From assembly GCA_014218235.1 (NCBI GenBank), contig CM024753.1:182132348-182196347 (forward strand): DNA of 64,000 nucleotides. The letters run 5' to 3'. The DNA comes from Colocasia esculenta (lineage: Eukaryota; Streptophyta; Magnoliopsida; Alismatales; Araceae). Within the stretch, counting starts at the first letter, position 1, and each line of letters starts with the position of its first letter. Shown piece by piece: positions 54,490 to 64,000 of the stretch. Position numbers and translations under genes: made by a program. Under the pieces are notes generated by a model, which was not told the DNA's origin, did not search any database, and was given only the letters and a program-made list of their open reading frames with translations.

Positions 54490-55698
54490 ACTTGCATTGA
54501 TTGCTCGATGTGCTTATGGTCGTAGCTCCATCCCGGAGTTTAAATCTGTGCTATCTCAAAGACTGCTTCTCAAGGAAGATTTTATAGTCATTGTTCTTAA
54601 TAATCGACACTTGTTACTGCGCTTCGAAGAGGAGGAGGATTATCTGAAGGTCATCATGCGCAGGAACCTTTATCTCAAAGGTTTGCTGTACAAGTTTTTC
54701 AAATGGGATCCCCGGCCCAGTTCGACTTTAACACTGATCCCACCGTTATTCCTATTTTGATTGGTCTCTGGATGCTTCCCGTTAATTATTACTATATGAG
54801 GATTTCTTGAAGTCCATTGCAGGCAATCTTGGTCATGTCCTTAGAATATATGAACCCACCATGGCTCTCACGCAGACAAAGGAAGCTTTGTGTATTGCTT
54901 GATATTCTTAAACCCAGACCGGATAGGATATGGATCGGTTGTGGCTCTGATGGGTTCTGGCAGAAGATCAATTTTTATGGTATTCCTGCGGTTTGTTCCT
55001 TTTGTCACAAGCTGGGTCATGAAGTTTCTGACTGTCACAAAAAGAATAAGCAGCCGGAGTCGCAAACGCAAACACACAGTTCTATCCCCCAGGTTCATCA
55101 TGTCCAGAAGGAAGCGTCCATGCAAGTGCCAGCGAAGAGGACTTGGCACCAGAAAACTACACAGGAGGAACCCGGCCGCATATTGTCAGGAAGTAGGTTT
55201 TCGGTTCTTGAGGAGGGAAAAGAAAACGATGACGAGAACCCTGTGCTTAATGCAGAGGTGTTACTTCAGAAACCGGTGTCAGAGCTGGAAGCTAGGAACG
55301 CATCTGCTGAGGAGGTGCAAGTTTCGCATGGTGATGATACTCTGCATGGGATGCAACAACGTGCAGGAAGGTGCAATGCTGATGGGGAAGCTGCTGTCCA
55401 TGAGACAATTGAAAGTCATACTCCGGTGATGGACAAGGAGATTAGTTCGTCTTCTCCGGCGATGGTGGTTGAGGAAGGAGGCGATATTTTGGAATTGAAT
55501 AATGCTGATTCTTCTGAATTATTTCCAAAACCTACTGATGACCATCTTCAGAAGGCTTCCATTATTGCAGCTAATGAGAATATATACATGCCGTACTTTG
55601 TCACTGCGGAAGATACTCACATTCATAAAAAGGTTGGTGCAACAACTAGTTCTCAGACCAAGGCTGCGGGCGCTCACTATGGATATGTTTCCTCATGA
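54490..55698 (+). pseudogene. LINE ORF1 (nucleic-acid-binding), truncated
   Basis: The DUF4283 region (DFIVIVLNNRHLLLRFEEEEDY ... FKWDP, then in a second frame FNTDPTVIPILIGLWMLPV) leads to a CCHC knuckle CSFCHKLGHEVSDC at about 54995. A Ser/Glu-rich tail runs to the stop at 55698. The open stretch 54817-55698 is 293 codons. Two frame changes are needed before it. ORF1p coats LINE RNA and acts as chaperone. The N-terminal part before DUF4283 is absent. Confidence 0.85.
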
Positions 55699-58600
55699 AT
55701 AATCCTATCATTCACTGGAATATTAGGGGTATTTCCAACAATGCCTCTAGGAAATCTTTACGTAGGATTGTCAACTTTAATAAGGCTGATGTAGTTGCTA
55801 TAGCTGAACCGATGGTTCCTTTAAGCCGGGCTGCTTCCTTGTGTAATTCCATTAGCATGCAGAGTTTTGCTGGGAATGCGGGGAGGATTCTAAATTATGG
55901 GTTTTCTGGCGCAACATATCCATGCAGGTCTTCTTCTGCTCTGATCAGTGTATTACGCTATCAGTCATTAAAGAAGGCTAGGCTATTATGATGGTTACTT
56001 TTGTGTATGCTAGCTGTTAATGCTTCCATCAGACGGTGCTTATTTGATGACTTGATCGGCTTATCTGATACTGTTACGGTTCCCTAGATCATAGGGGGGG
56101 ATTTCAATTGCATATCTAACCCTTGTGAGAAGTCTGGAGGTCGTTTTAGTAATATGCAGGCCATGGTGGATTTCAATGCTTTTATTCATGCTTCTTCTTT
56201 AACCGATGTAGGCTATACTGGTTCGCACTACACATGGGTTAACAATCGCACTGGTAGGGGTGTAAACGGAACCCGATATTCTAATATTCCGACCCGATTC
56301 CGATAAAAATTATTGGGTTCGAAATCGGAAAATGATACCGATAACTTATCGGAATCGGTATCGGATATTCCGATAAGCTATCGAAATCGGAATCGGAATT
56401 GAAAAATAATCGGAATCGGTATCAGTTATTCCGATAAATTATCATAAACTCAAAAGGTAAAATTATGGTAAACACATTAGCTTATCGGAATTTCGGTTCC
56501 AGTAATGTTATCGGAATCGGTACAGAATCGAAATTAACCATTCCGATTTTATCGGAATCAAAATCGGAACCATATTTCGGTTATCGGAATCAGAATCTAT
56601 GTTTCTGGTTCTGAACCCGACCCGTTTGCAGCCTTACGCACTGGGCAGGCATCAGTAAAAGCCAGACTTGACCGCTTTCTTATTAACACTGAGTTTCGTA
56701 ATAGCTTTCCTGGGTTTAGTGTGAAGCATCTCATTAGATGCAACTCGGACCATTCTCCTTTGCTGGCCTCTCTTATGGAAGAAGCTCATGCTAGCTCCAG
56801 CCAGATTTGTTTTCCAGGCTATGTGGATCTCTCACAATTCTTTTCAAGATACGGTTAAACTGGCGTGGAATGAGAACATTACCAGGCATCCTAACCCTTT
56901 CACCACCCTCTTCATGAAGCTTAAAGCTATCAAGAAGGCTCTGCGTGAATGGAATAAAAATGTCTTTGGTAATGTGGAAGAAAGTGTTCAGATTCTGGAG
57001 AATGAAGTTAGAATCAAACAGGATCAGTTTGATAGCAATCCCACGCCGGATAACTGCTCAGCTTTGGGTGAGGCAACAACACACTATAAAAAAGCTCTTC
57101 ACTGCATGGATACTTTCTGGGCCCTGGATGGAAAAAGGGGATAGAAATTCGGCCTTCTATCACGATGTTGTTCAAGGCAATCGTTGGCGAAATAAAATTC
57201 AAAGAATTCAAATTGATGGGATGTGGACTGAGAACCAGGAGGACATTCGTCATGAGGCAGCTCGTTTCTTTCGAAATCTTTTGCAGTCCTCTGACCATTC
57301 GGTTGATCATTCCCTTATTGAGGTTATCCCTAATATGATTTTTGATGATCAGAATTTGGCTCTCTGTGCTTCTCCCACATTAGAGGAAGTTAGGAAAGCA
57401 GTTTGGAGTATGAATGGAAACAGTTCCCCTGACCCAGATGGTTTTATCAGTATTTTCTTTACTTCCTGCTGGGATATTGTTCAAGATGATGTTTTTGCTG
57501 TTGTCAGTGGTTTCTTCCATGGCCATTCCTTCCCTAGAGGGGTGACCTCAACTCTTATTGCTCTTATTCCTAAGAAGGCTCAACCTGTTTCCTTCAATGA
57601 TTTCAGGCCGGTCAGTTTATGTAATTTCTGTTATAAAATTGTGTCCAGGATCCTCTGTGACAGATTGGTTACTATTCTACCTGGAATTATTTCTGAGGAA
57701 CAGGGTGCCTTTGTCAAAGGGAGATTCACTCTAGACAATGTGTCCCTCTCCCGTCAGCTTGTGCGGGATGTGGATCGGAAGATTAGAGGGGGTAATGCCA
57801 TTTTTAAGTTGGACATTTGGAAGGCCTATGATAGTGTTGAGTGGGATTTTTTATTTGTTGTTCTTAAGAAGTTTGGTTTTGCCTCCAGATTTGTCTCTTA
57901 TATTGGTATGCTATTATCTAATTGTTGGTTCTCGGTCTTGGTCAATGGTACGCATGCTGGATATTTTAAGTCTACCAGACGCCTTCGGCAGGGCGATCAC
58001 ATTGCTCCTGCTCTTTTTATTATAATGGAAGAAGTGCTTAGTCGAGGATTGAAGAATATGGTCTTTACTGGTCACTTAATCCCTTATGCTGGTCCCAGAG
58101 GATGCCCACCTCCCTCTCACCTGCTCAACGCGGATGATACTTTAATCTTCACCAATGGCAGTATTCATAATGTGAAGCGGTTAATGCAATTTCTGGATAA
58201 TTATGTTCTTTCTTTTGGCCAGCTTATCAACGCAGGGAAAAGTTCTTTTATGGCCTCCCGGAAAGCCCCCATGCAATTTGTCCAAAAAATCAGAAATTTG
58301 ACGAGTTATATGAAACAAACTGGCCTGCTCCAGTACCTTGGTGTCCCTCTGAGACCAGGTAAGGTTCTCATTTCTGACTACAAAATCCTTATTGATAAAA
58401 TCAATGCAACTCTTGGCAGTTGGAAGGCCAAACTTATTTCTCAAGCTGGCCGTATTATTCTCATCAACTCGGTGCTCTCTTCTCTCCCTGTTTACCTGGC
58501 AGCAGCTTCCTACCTTCCTAGAGCTATTATTTCTTATATCGAGAAATGTTCTGCTGCCTTTTTCTGGAATGGTATTGATGGATCTTGCCATCGTCATTGG

Positions 58601-60172
58601 GTTGCATGGAATAAGATCCAATGTCCTAAGGTGGAGGGAGGTTTAGGAATCCAGAACATCAATCATGTGCAAACTTCCCTTACAGTGAAACAAATGTGGA
58701 ATATTCGCCATGGTACTTCCTTAAGGTCTACGTATGCTAGAAGGCATTTTTCTGCTCAAAACTATTCTCATATTCCTGGAATGCCCAAGCATCTTTGTCT
58801 GGTTGCTAACTCCCTTATTCAATCTAACACTACGTGGATTCATGGAAAGGGAAACAAGATTGACATCTTAAAAGACACTTGGTATGGGGACCGGCCTCTT
58901 GCTAAAACTCTTCAGGGACCTTTGGACTCGGGTATTTCTCTGCAGGAAGTCCTTATGGATCTTTCCCATCCTCTAACGTCCATAATTCCTCCTCATGTTC
59001 TTCATGGTTTATCTTTAACTTAGGATGATGATAGGTGCATCTGGGCTGCTTCCTCTAGCAGTGAATTTTCCACAAGATCAACTTATGATTTGGTAAGACA
59101 TAATGGGATTAGCCGGCCTGCCATCTTGAAGATTTGGCACCATCCTTTCCACCCAAGGGCCTCTTTATTTTGCTAGAAAATTCTCAACACAGCTGTGTCT
59201 GTGGATGGAAGAATTTCATAAAGTGGAATTCCCCTGGTGTCCAAGTGCCACTGTTGTGTTTCCCCTCAATGTGAAGATCTGAACCATGTCTTTATAAACA
59301 GTGAAATTGCAGTTCTCATGTGGAAATGGTTCCTTCTCCTAGTTAGCAGCAAGGTTCACCTTCATCCTCAAACCACTACTAGAATTTGGAGTTTTATCCA
59401 TAATACCAATGTTCGCTCTCCTGCTGGATTTATTTCCATATATTGTTTGATTCTTATGCTTTGGGAGCTTTGGAAACACAGATGTACTGCCAGATTTGAA
59501 AATAAACAAATTCGGCTTGCAGACATTATCAGGAATATCAAGCTTCACATTTGCTTTACTCTTGGAAAAACAACTTTTAAAACTGATCAACCTCTGGTTG
59601 GAGAACAACTTCTTCACTCCTAGGGCTTTCTCTATCACTCTTCTACTAAGCAGATGAAGCTGGTTCGCTAGATCCCTCCCCTTGTTGATTTCTGTTTAAA
59701 TGTAGATGGGGCCTCTAAAGGGAATCCTGGTATTTGTGGTGGCAGTGGTTGCATTCGTGATAGACATGGCAAGATTCTTGTTGCTTTTGCCAATTTCTAT
59801 GGTGTTGGGAACAGCTTAATTGCAGAAACAAAGGCGCTTTATGATGGTGTTAGCCTAGCTCATTTCCTGGGAGTTCATCTTTCTGCAGTATATTCAGATT
59901 CATCTTCCTTTGTTCTATCTATTCAGCAGGGCAAATGCTACAATTGGCACATCCAGCGCTAGTGGCGTTCTATTAGGGACTTGTTACATGAAGATTCCAT
60001 AGCTCTTTCCTACGTTTTCACGGAGACCAATCAAGTGGCTGACCGGCTTGCTAACCATGCGATTTCTTCTATGTGTAATGAGGTCTTTTGGGGTTTTCAT
60101 AGATTACCCCATGCTTGTAGAGGGCCTTTACTGATTGATAGATCAGGTCTAATGAATATTAGACTAATCTAA
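55695..60172 (+). pseudogene. LINE ORF2: endonuclease, reverse transcriptase, RNase H
   Basis: The start ATG overlaps the ORF1 end by 4 bases (ATGA). The endonuclease (IIHWNIRGI; GGDFNCISNPCEKSGG; SHYTWVNNRTG; KARLDRFLIN) is split by the hAT MITE at 56255-56636. RT is open from 56945 to 59023, with SPDPDGF, LIPKKAQPVSFNDFRPVSL, FKLDIWKAYDSVEWDF and catalytic NADDTLIF. A weak zf-RVT region (59030-59330) follows. The RNase H domain (59700-60170) keeps its acidic residues: LNVDGASKGNPG, AETKAL, YSDSSS and ADRLANHA. At least five stops or shifts (e.g. 55991, 59023) rule out activity. Confidence 0.9.
56255..56636. mobile_element. hAT-type MITE in LINE endonuclease
   Basis: Ends TAGGGGTGTAAACG and, inverted, TAAGGCTGCAAACG (11 of 14 matching). 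The 8-bp TSD CGCACTGG is at 56247-56254 and 56637-56644. The interior is made of dozens of direct and inverted TCGGAAT/ATTCCGA motifs with no coding capacity. Removing it with one TSD copy restores the endonuclease frame (390 bp, a multiple of three). Confidence 0.93.
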
Positions 60173-60310
60173 TGGGGTTTCACCCTTCACTTTGTACCTT
60201 TTATTTCCATATAAAATTTTTAGGCCCAAAGTTTCCTGCTGGTGGAGTGGGTCCATTCTCCCCCTCTAGGGGAGGATGCACTCTCCTAGCTAGGCCTCTG
60301 AGGACCGTTT

Positions 60311-60326
60311 AAAAAAAAAAAAAAAA
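60311..60326 (+). other. LINE poly(A) tail
   Basis: Sixteen A residues ending at the target duplication GATAGACACTG (60327-60337). Confidence 0.93.
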
Positions 60327-60659
60327 GATAGACACTGTAAGGGAGGGGGTTGGTGCGCGACAAGGTAGGGGTGGTGCTGCAACTCCCCTTCGTACACCAC
60401 CCTGAGCCCCCTTTCTGTACTGTTGGTGATGGTACTACGGCCGCCGAGAGCACCGTCTGCCACTGATAGATGGTCCATAGTGGTCGCCGGAGATGCCAGT
60501 GGCCAACAACGCGCCCCTCGGCCCCACCGGAGGGCACACCAACTGCGCAGGTCAGTCTCAGAAGAAAGAAGATACTTGATATGCTAGGGGATCTTGCAAC
60601 ACTAAATTTTGTGTTCATGCCCCTATTTACATGATCTGTGTATATACCCTCATTTACAT
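60327..60659. other. GC-rich spacer after the LINE
   Basis: The minus-strand frame 60286-60618 (110 codons) is not recognisable and runs through the LINE tail, so it is not a gene. I see no other feature. Confidence 0.5.
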
Positions 60660-60779
60660 AATTTGTGTATATACACTGTGGATTTAGTCTATGACATTTA
60701 AACCCTCATAAATATTTTATATTGTAATAATAACTGTATAAAAATAAATAAATATTTTTATATCAATATATACTTACTA

Positions 60780-61048
60780 TATTTAAAGAAATATTTAAAC
60801 AAAGTGTTAACGAGTACTTAGACAAGCTCCTAACGAGTATTTAATTGAGCTCTTAACGAGCTCTTAAACGAGTTATTCACGAGTATAATCGAGCCGAGCT
60901 CACATATGTTCAAACTCGGCTCGTTTATGAATCAAGTTTTTTTTTTGTTAAAGCTCAGCTCGTTAATTAAATAAACGAGCCAGACCGAGCTTTTATCAAG
61001 TCGAGCTTCGAACTACTTGTCGAACGTATCAGCTCGTTTACACCCCTA
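60780..61048. mobile_element. hAT-like element remnant (right end)
   Basis: AACGAG / CTCGTT motifs repeat every 15-30 bp and the block ends CTCGTTTACACCCCTA, the inverse of the TAGGGGTGTAAACG end of the MITE at 56255. The left end was not found and the TSD is unconfirmed. Confidence 0.65.
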
Positions 61049-61277
61049 GGCCGAATTGCCCACAACCACAGATCAGCGATGAGTGGCGACCACCATGACT
61101 CGTTCATGTCATGGGGTCGCATGCATACCTGTCGGGCCATGATTGGCTGGAATGACCTCTCTTTGTGAAGATCTTGTCAAAGTTCTTACTCGTCACCTTT
61201 CCTCTTATTTTTTTTAAATAATCATTACACTTCCTCAATATATATTTTTAGTATATTTTTTACTTTTCTATTACATT
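61049..61277. other. Spacer between hAT remnant and Gypsy-2
   Basis: No feature seen. The last five bases (ACATT) are the presumed Gypsy-2 target site. Confidence 0.5.
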
Positions 61278-62264
61278 TGTCACGTTCTAGCAAAACTATA
61301 TTTACTGAATATGACAGATATTATACACGACAAGTAACACACGGTTTGTTCATACTCATCAAGTTTGCGAAAATTATATTATTACATGATACTCCTCATT
61401 TAAGTCTGGATGAGGAGCAAACAAAAGTAACTGAACTTTATTACATTCTTACTTATATCTACAAAGAAAACAAAAGATAGCTGCACAACACTTCTAGATA
61501 TAAGGTGGTCCTCTCAGCACTCAAGTTCCCCCTTAAGCAGTACCTCCATCTTGTTCACCAGAAAAATTGAATTGAATGAGCTAACTAGCCCAGTAGGATT
61601 CAACTGTTCTAAAAGGATTCAGATAGATATACATTCAAAGTAGAACGAGTAAAGATTGTTAACATGGTGTGTTCCAATAACGAAAACACAAGGTCATTCG
61701 ATAACATGTGTTGAACAAGCACAATGTTGGAAATAGAATCAATAATTCAGAATGATACTTGAATTCATAAACAGATACAATTTCACGCACACAAGCATGA
61801 CATGATGACCAATCAAGCACTAATTGATGCATGCCAACATCCACTACGTCCTTATCACCCCCGCGCGGCCACTGATGAATTCGGGCGCTCTCCCCAGGAC
61901 TGAACCAGCCCTTATTTGCCAGGCATTTTTCTCGAATGAGTCCCAAGACTCACAAAGTGTCATCATCACACACTTATCCTTGTAATGAATCAAGGTATAC
62001 AAGGATTCACTCATGAATCACACACAAGAGTTAAGGAACTCTGTTCCTTTACTAATTTCAGAATTTGGAAATCTCACAAGAACAACTTTGTTCGGAACTT
62101 TCAAGAAATTATTCACAATAGAATGAAAGGTTCATGACTGATTTTCATAGATGATTAGGTAATAAAAATCACAATATATAGATGGACTAATGGTTGACAC
62201 AATTGGGTAGGATTTATATCAAGAAATGGGGCCAACTAGACACTAGAATCATGTCCTTGTCAGT

Positions 62265-62450
62265 ACCTGTCGACAGGCTGAAGATGGTTGTCGACAGGGG
62301 CTGGTTTCCAGAGACAGGATTTCTATTCTGTGGAGATCTGTCGACAGATCTAATGGGGTTGTCGAAAGATCTATACAGGTGGCATTTTCTGGTTTCAGGA
62401 AATGGCTTTCTGTCGACAGCGGGGAATTCGTCTGTCGACAGATCTTGGGT
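62265..62450. repeat. CTGTCGACAG cluster (Gypsy-2 LTR)
   Basis: Seven copies of CTGTCGACAG or one-base variants in 185 bp with GGTTTCCAGAGACAGG and GGTTTCAGGAAATGG stretches between them, the same composition as the Gypsy-1 and Copia-C clusters. Confidence 0.85.
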
Positions 62451-63303
62451 AAACTTTCAGAAATTGTTCTAAACCAGCTTGAAATGGTGCTAACAAACTC
62501 CTCTATCATTCCTAACATGATTAGGACCTTAGGAAAGTGTAAACTTAGCTTCAAACATGAAGATTACATGACAAGAACATGGAAGTAGACCATGGAACCC
62601 AATTCACATGTGTGGTTAGCAACAAGTTAAATTCAAGGAAGATGGAATGGAAAGTCTTTCTCTTAGACTTTCTTCTCTTATTCTACTAATCACTTATCAA
62701 GTTTACTTACTTAAGACCTCCGTGATCTTACAGTAAATCAATTTCACAAGGAGAAAGAACCATCATGGTTCTATCTACAGTACACAAGAACATTGATACA
62801 ACTTCAGATTTTGACTAAATTGAAGTAGGAAGGAACAATATGTGACCTCCAAGGATTAAGAACTCACTAAAGAATGATGAAGAACATAGTTCTACCAAGA
62901 ACATATCTTCTAACTACAGCATGACAAATACAAGGTACGATTCACTCCAAATTATCAATCCAAGAGTGAAGAGAAAGAATGAAGAATTGAATTGAATCCT
63001 ACCTTAATGATGAATGAAAGGTTTCTCCAATAAAGAGTTCCACAAATGCAAAGGAATAAGAAGAGTCTTGCACGTATTGCAACCTTAACAGGTGTTCTGT
63101 AGCACTGGAGAGGTAAGGTCCTTCATAGACCCAGTAGCAGCAACACACAGCAATTCTAGAAGCATGAACGGGGCAAGAAATGCACAGGAAGAAGAACCAA
63201 ATGCTTCTTCTATACCCTCACTATGACATTTCAGAAGCACAACAAGATTGCAGCAGCAGTAGGAGAAGATGGAAAAGATGTTCACGTAACAAGATGGGGG
63301 ACA

Positions 63304-63310
63304 TTTATAA
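63304..63310 (-). promoter_or_regulatory. Gypsy-2 LTR TATA-like box
   Basis: TTATAAA on minus, about 670 bp from the U3 start, matching the Gypsy-1 3' LTR position. Confidence 0.5.
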
Positions 63311-63811
63311 CCCCAAAAGTCTTCATGCACAATGACACGTTAATGGCTAATGTGTAATGGTAAAAACCATTTGGTTTTTACCTAGACACGTAGCCCATGC
63401 AAGTCATTTCATGCTTACACGCAGGTAACTAACATGTTACCATCTCTAGTAGTGGTGCTGGACTCCCTTAAGCCTTACACGTAGGCACACAGATAAATCC
63501 CCAAAAATCCCAACCGTAATTACCACATAATTCAATTGGTCTATTAAGCTTGATGCAAACATGTCCAAATGGTATCCTCTTGTCACGAAATTTTAACCAT
63601 AGGCTAATAGAATGGTTTTACTAATTATGGTGATTTTTATTTAATTTTTAAATTTTATTTTACAGTAGGTGAAAAATCACCCGAAAAATAGTCGCGTCGA
63701 CTGTACCTTGAAATCCGTACGTCAAAAAATTCAGATAATTGCATTTTTGACTTCTCCACATTTTTTTGGAAATTATGGTACTTTTGGATTTTTATTTCGT
63801 TGTCGTTTTCC

Positions 63812-63852
63812 AGTGTCGCCCTGTGGGAGCGCGCACTTCAATGTACGACACT
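63812..63852. repeat. Conserved 41-bp hyphenated palindrome (Gypsy-2)
   Basis: AGTGTCG ... CGACACT as at 3407 and 20001, 126 bp from the LTR end. The centre keeps GGAGCGCGCAC. Confidence 0.75.
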
Positions 63853-63978
63853 GGGGTAACGTTTGTTACCACTAATTATACACAAACATTATTTTTTTTT
63901 CAATTTATGACTATTTCTTAAGTCTAATAACTTTATTACACATGGTTTTTCAATAAATAAAAATTCTGGGGTGTTACA

Positions 63979-64000
63979 ACTCTCCCCCACTAAAAGAAAT
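63979..64000 (-). other. Gypsy-2 polypurine tract and internal edge
   Basis: On minus, TTTTAGTGGGGGAGAGT directly precedes the LTR. It shows that the LTR is a 3' LTR and the element body lies to the right. Confidence 0.8.

Larger units (their letters stand above)
54473..60326 (+). mobile_element. L1-type plant LINE, 5' truncated, with poly(A) and TSD
   Basis: Contains a DUF4283/CCHC ORF1, an ORF2 with AP-like endonuclease, RT, zf-RVT and RNase H, a 3' UTR and a 16-A tail (60311-60326). The flanking 11-bp repeat GATAGACACCG / GATAGACACTG has one mismatch. ORF1 lacks its N-terminus. The first 17 bp (54473-54489) copy target DNA at 54446-54462. A hAT MITE sits in the endonuclease. Stops and frameshifts show it is dead. 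Confidence 0.92.
61278..63978 (-). mobile_element. Gypsy-2 3' LTR (Tekay-like, 2.7 kb)
   Basis: TGTCACGTTC on + at 61278 and GGGTGTTACA ending at 63978 are the same termini as Gypsy-1. A polypurine tract follows at 63979 on minus. Shared blocks with Gypsy-1 (CTAACTAGCCCAGTAGG near 61585; the 41-bp palindrome) show a related but separate family. The element body continues right of the window. Confidence 0.9.

Noticed and set aside
60286..60618. Minus-strand 110-codon gene next to the LINE
   Set aside because: It reads through the LINE poly(A) tail and has no recognisable domain.

Overview
This window is eukaryotic and almost certainly from a plant nuclear genome, dense with transposons. The evidence is long-LTR Sirevirus-type Copia elements, a Tekay/Del-type chromovirus, a Tat-type Gypsy element with a second RNase H, a 5S-bearing Cassandra array, a CACTA (En/Spm) transposon, a plant L1 LINE with an RNase H tail, and small MULE and hAT MITEs. 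The only host-like gene, a UGT91-type glycosyltransferase, is strongly GC-rich from its first codons, which suggests a monocot. Species cannot be named. By eye more than 90% of the window is transposon, and I see no intact host gene.

1-41505 is one nested stack. The outermost layer is a decayed Tat/Gypsy element on + (20166-41505, 5' part outside the window). Three insertions lie in it: (i) a Tekay-like Gypsy on - (Gypsy-1, 2580-20165); (ii) a gag-only Copia on + (Copia-C, 22301-30364, TSD AACAC), which itself holds a head-to-head Cassandra multimer (27075-28619, TSD ACATT); (iii) a rearranged Copia (Copia-D, 34093-40953, TSD CACAA) built as LTR-internal-LTR-internal-LTR. Gypsy-1 was itself hit twice: Copia-A (1-2579, -) sits in its 3' LTR, and Copia-B (3676-12593, -, TSD TCTTC) splits its chromodomain. 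Copia-B carries a solo LTR (7138-7580, TSD ATATT) in its integrase.

41505-49480 is a left-truncated CACTA transposon on - with two transposase genes (TNP2 type and plant transposase-24 type), a tandemly amplified mini-exon, and captured foreign sequence near its intact right terminus. 49481-52700 is AT-rich spacer with three MULE-type MITEs (9-bp TSDs), a 209-bp tandem duplication and a 52-bp LINE tail with a 14-bp TSD. 52702-54146 is a frameshifted UGT pseudogene. 54473-60326 is an L1-type LINE with poly(A) and TSD, interrupted by a hAT MITE (8-bp TSD). 61278-63978 is the 3' LTR of a second Tekay-like element (Gypsy-2) running off the right edge.

A theme across the window is that long LTRs of unrelated families carry clusters of short palindromic motifs (CTGTCGACAG; CATTCGACTG...CAGTCGAAT; AAATCGTT/AACGATTT) at roughly 20-bp spacing. 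One of these modules is shared between Gypsy and Copia LTRs. The most unusual single structures are the U5-to-U5 Cassandra palindrome under one TSD, a ~300-bp inversion present in only one of Copia-B's two LTRs, and an unidentified extra ORF kept twice in Copia-D.
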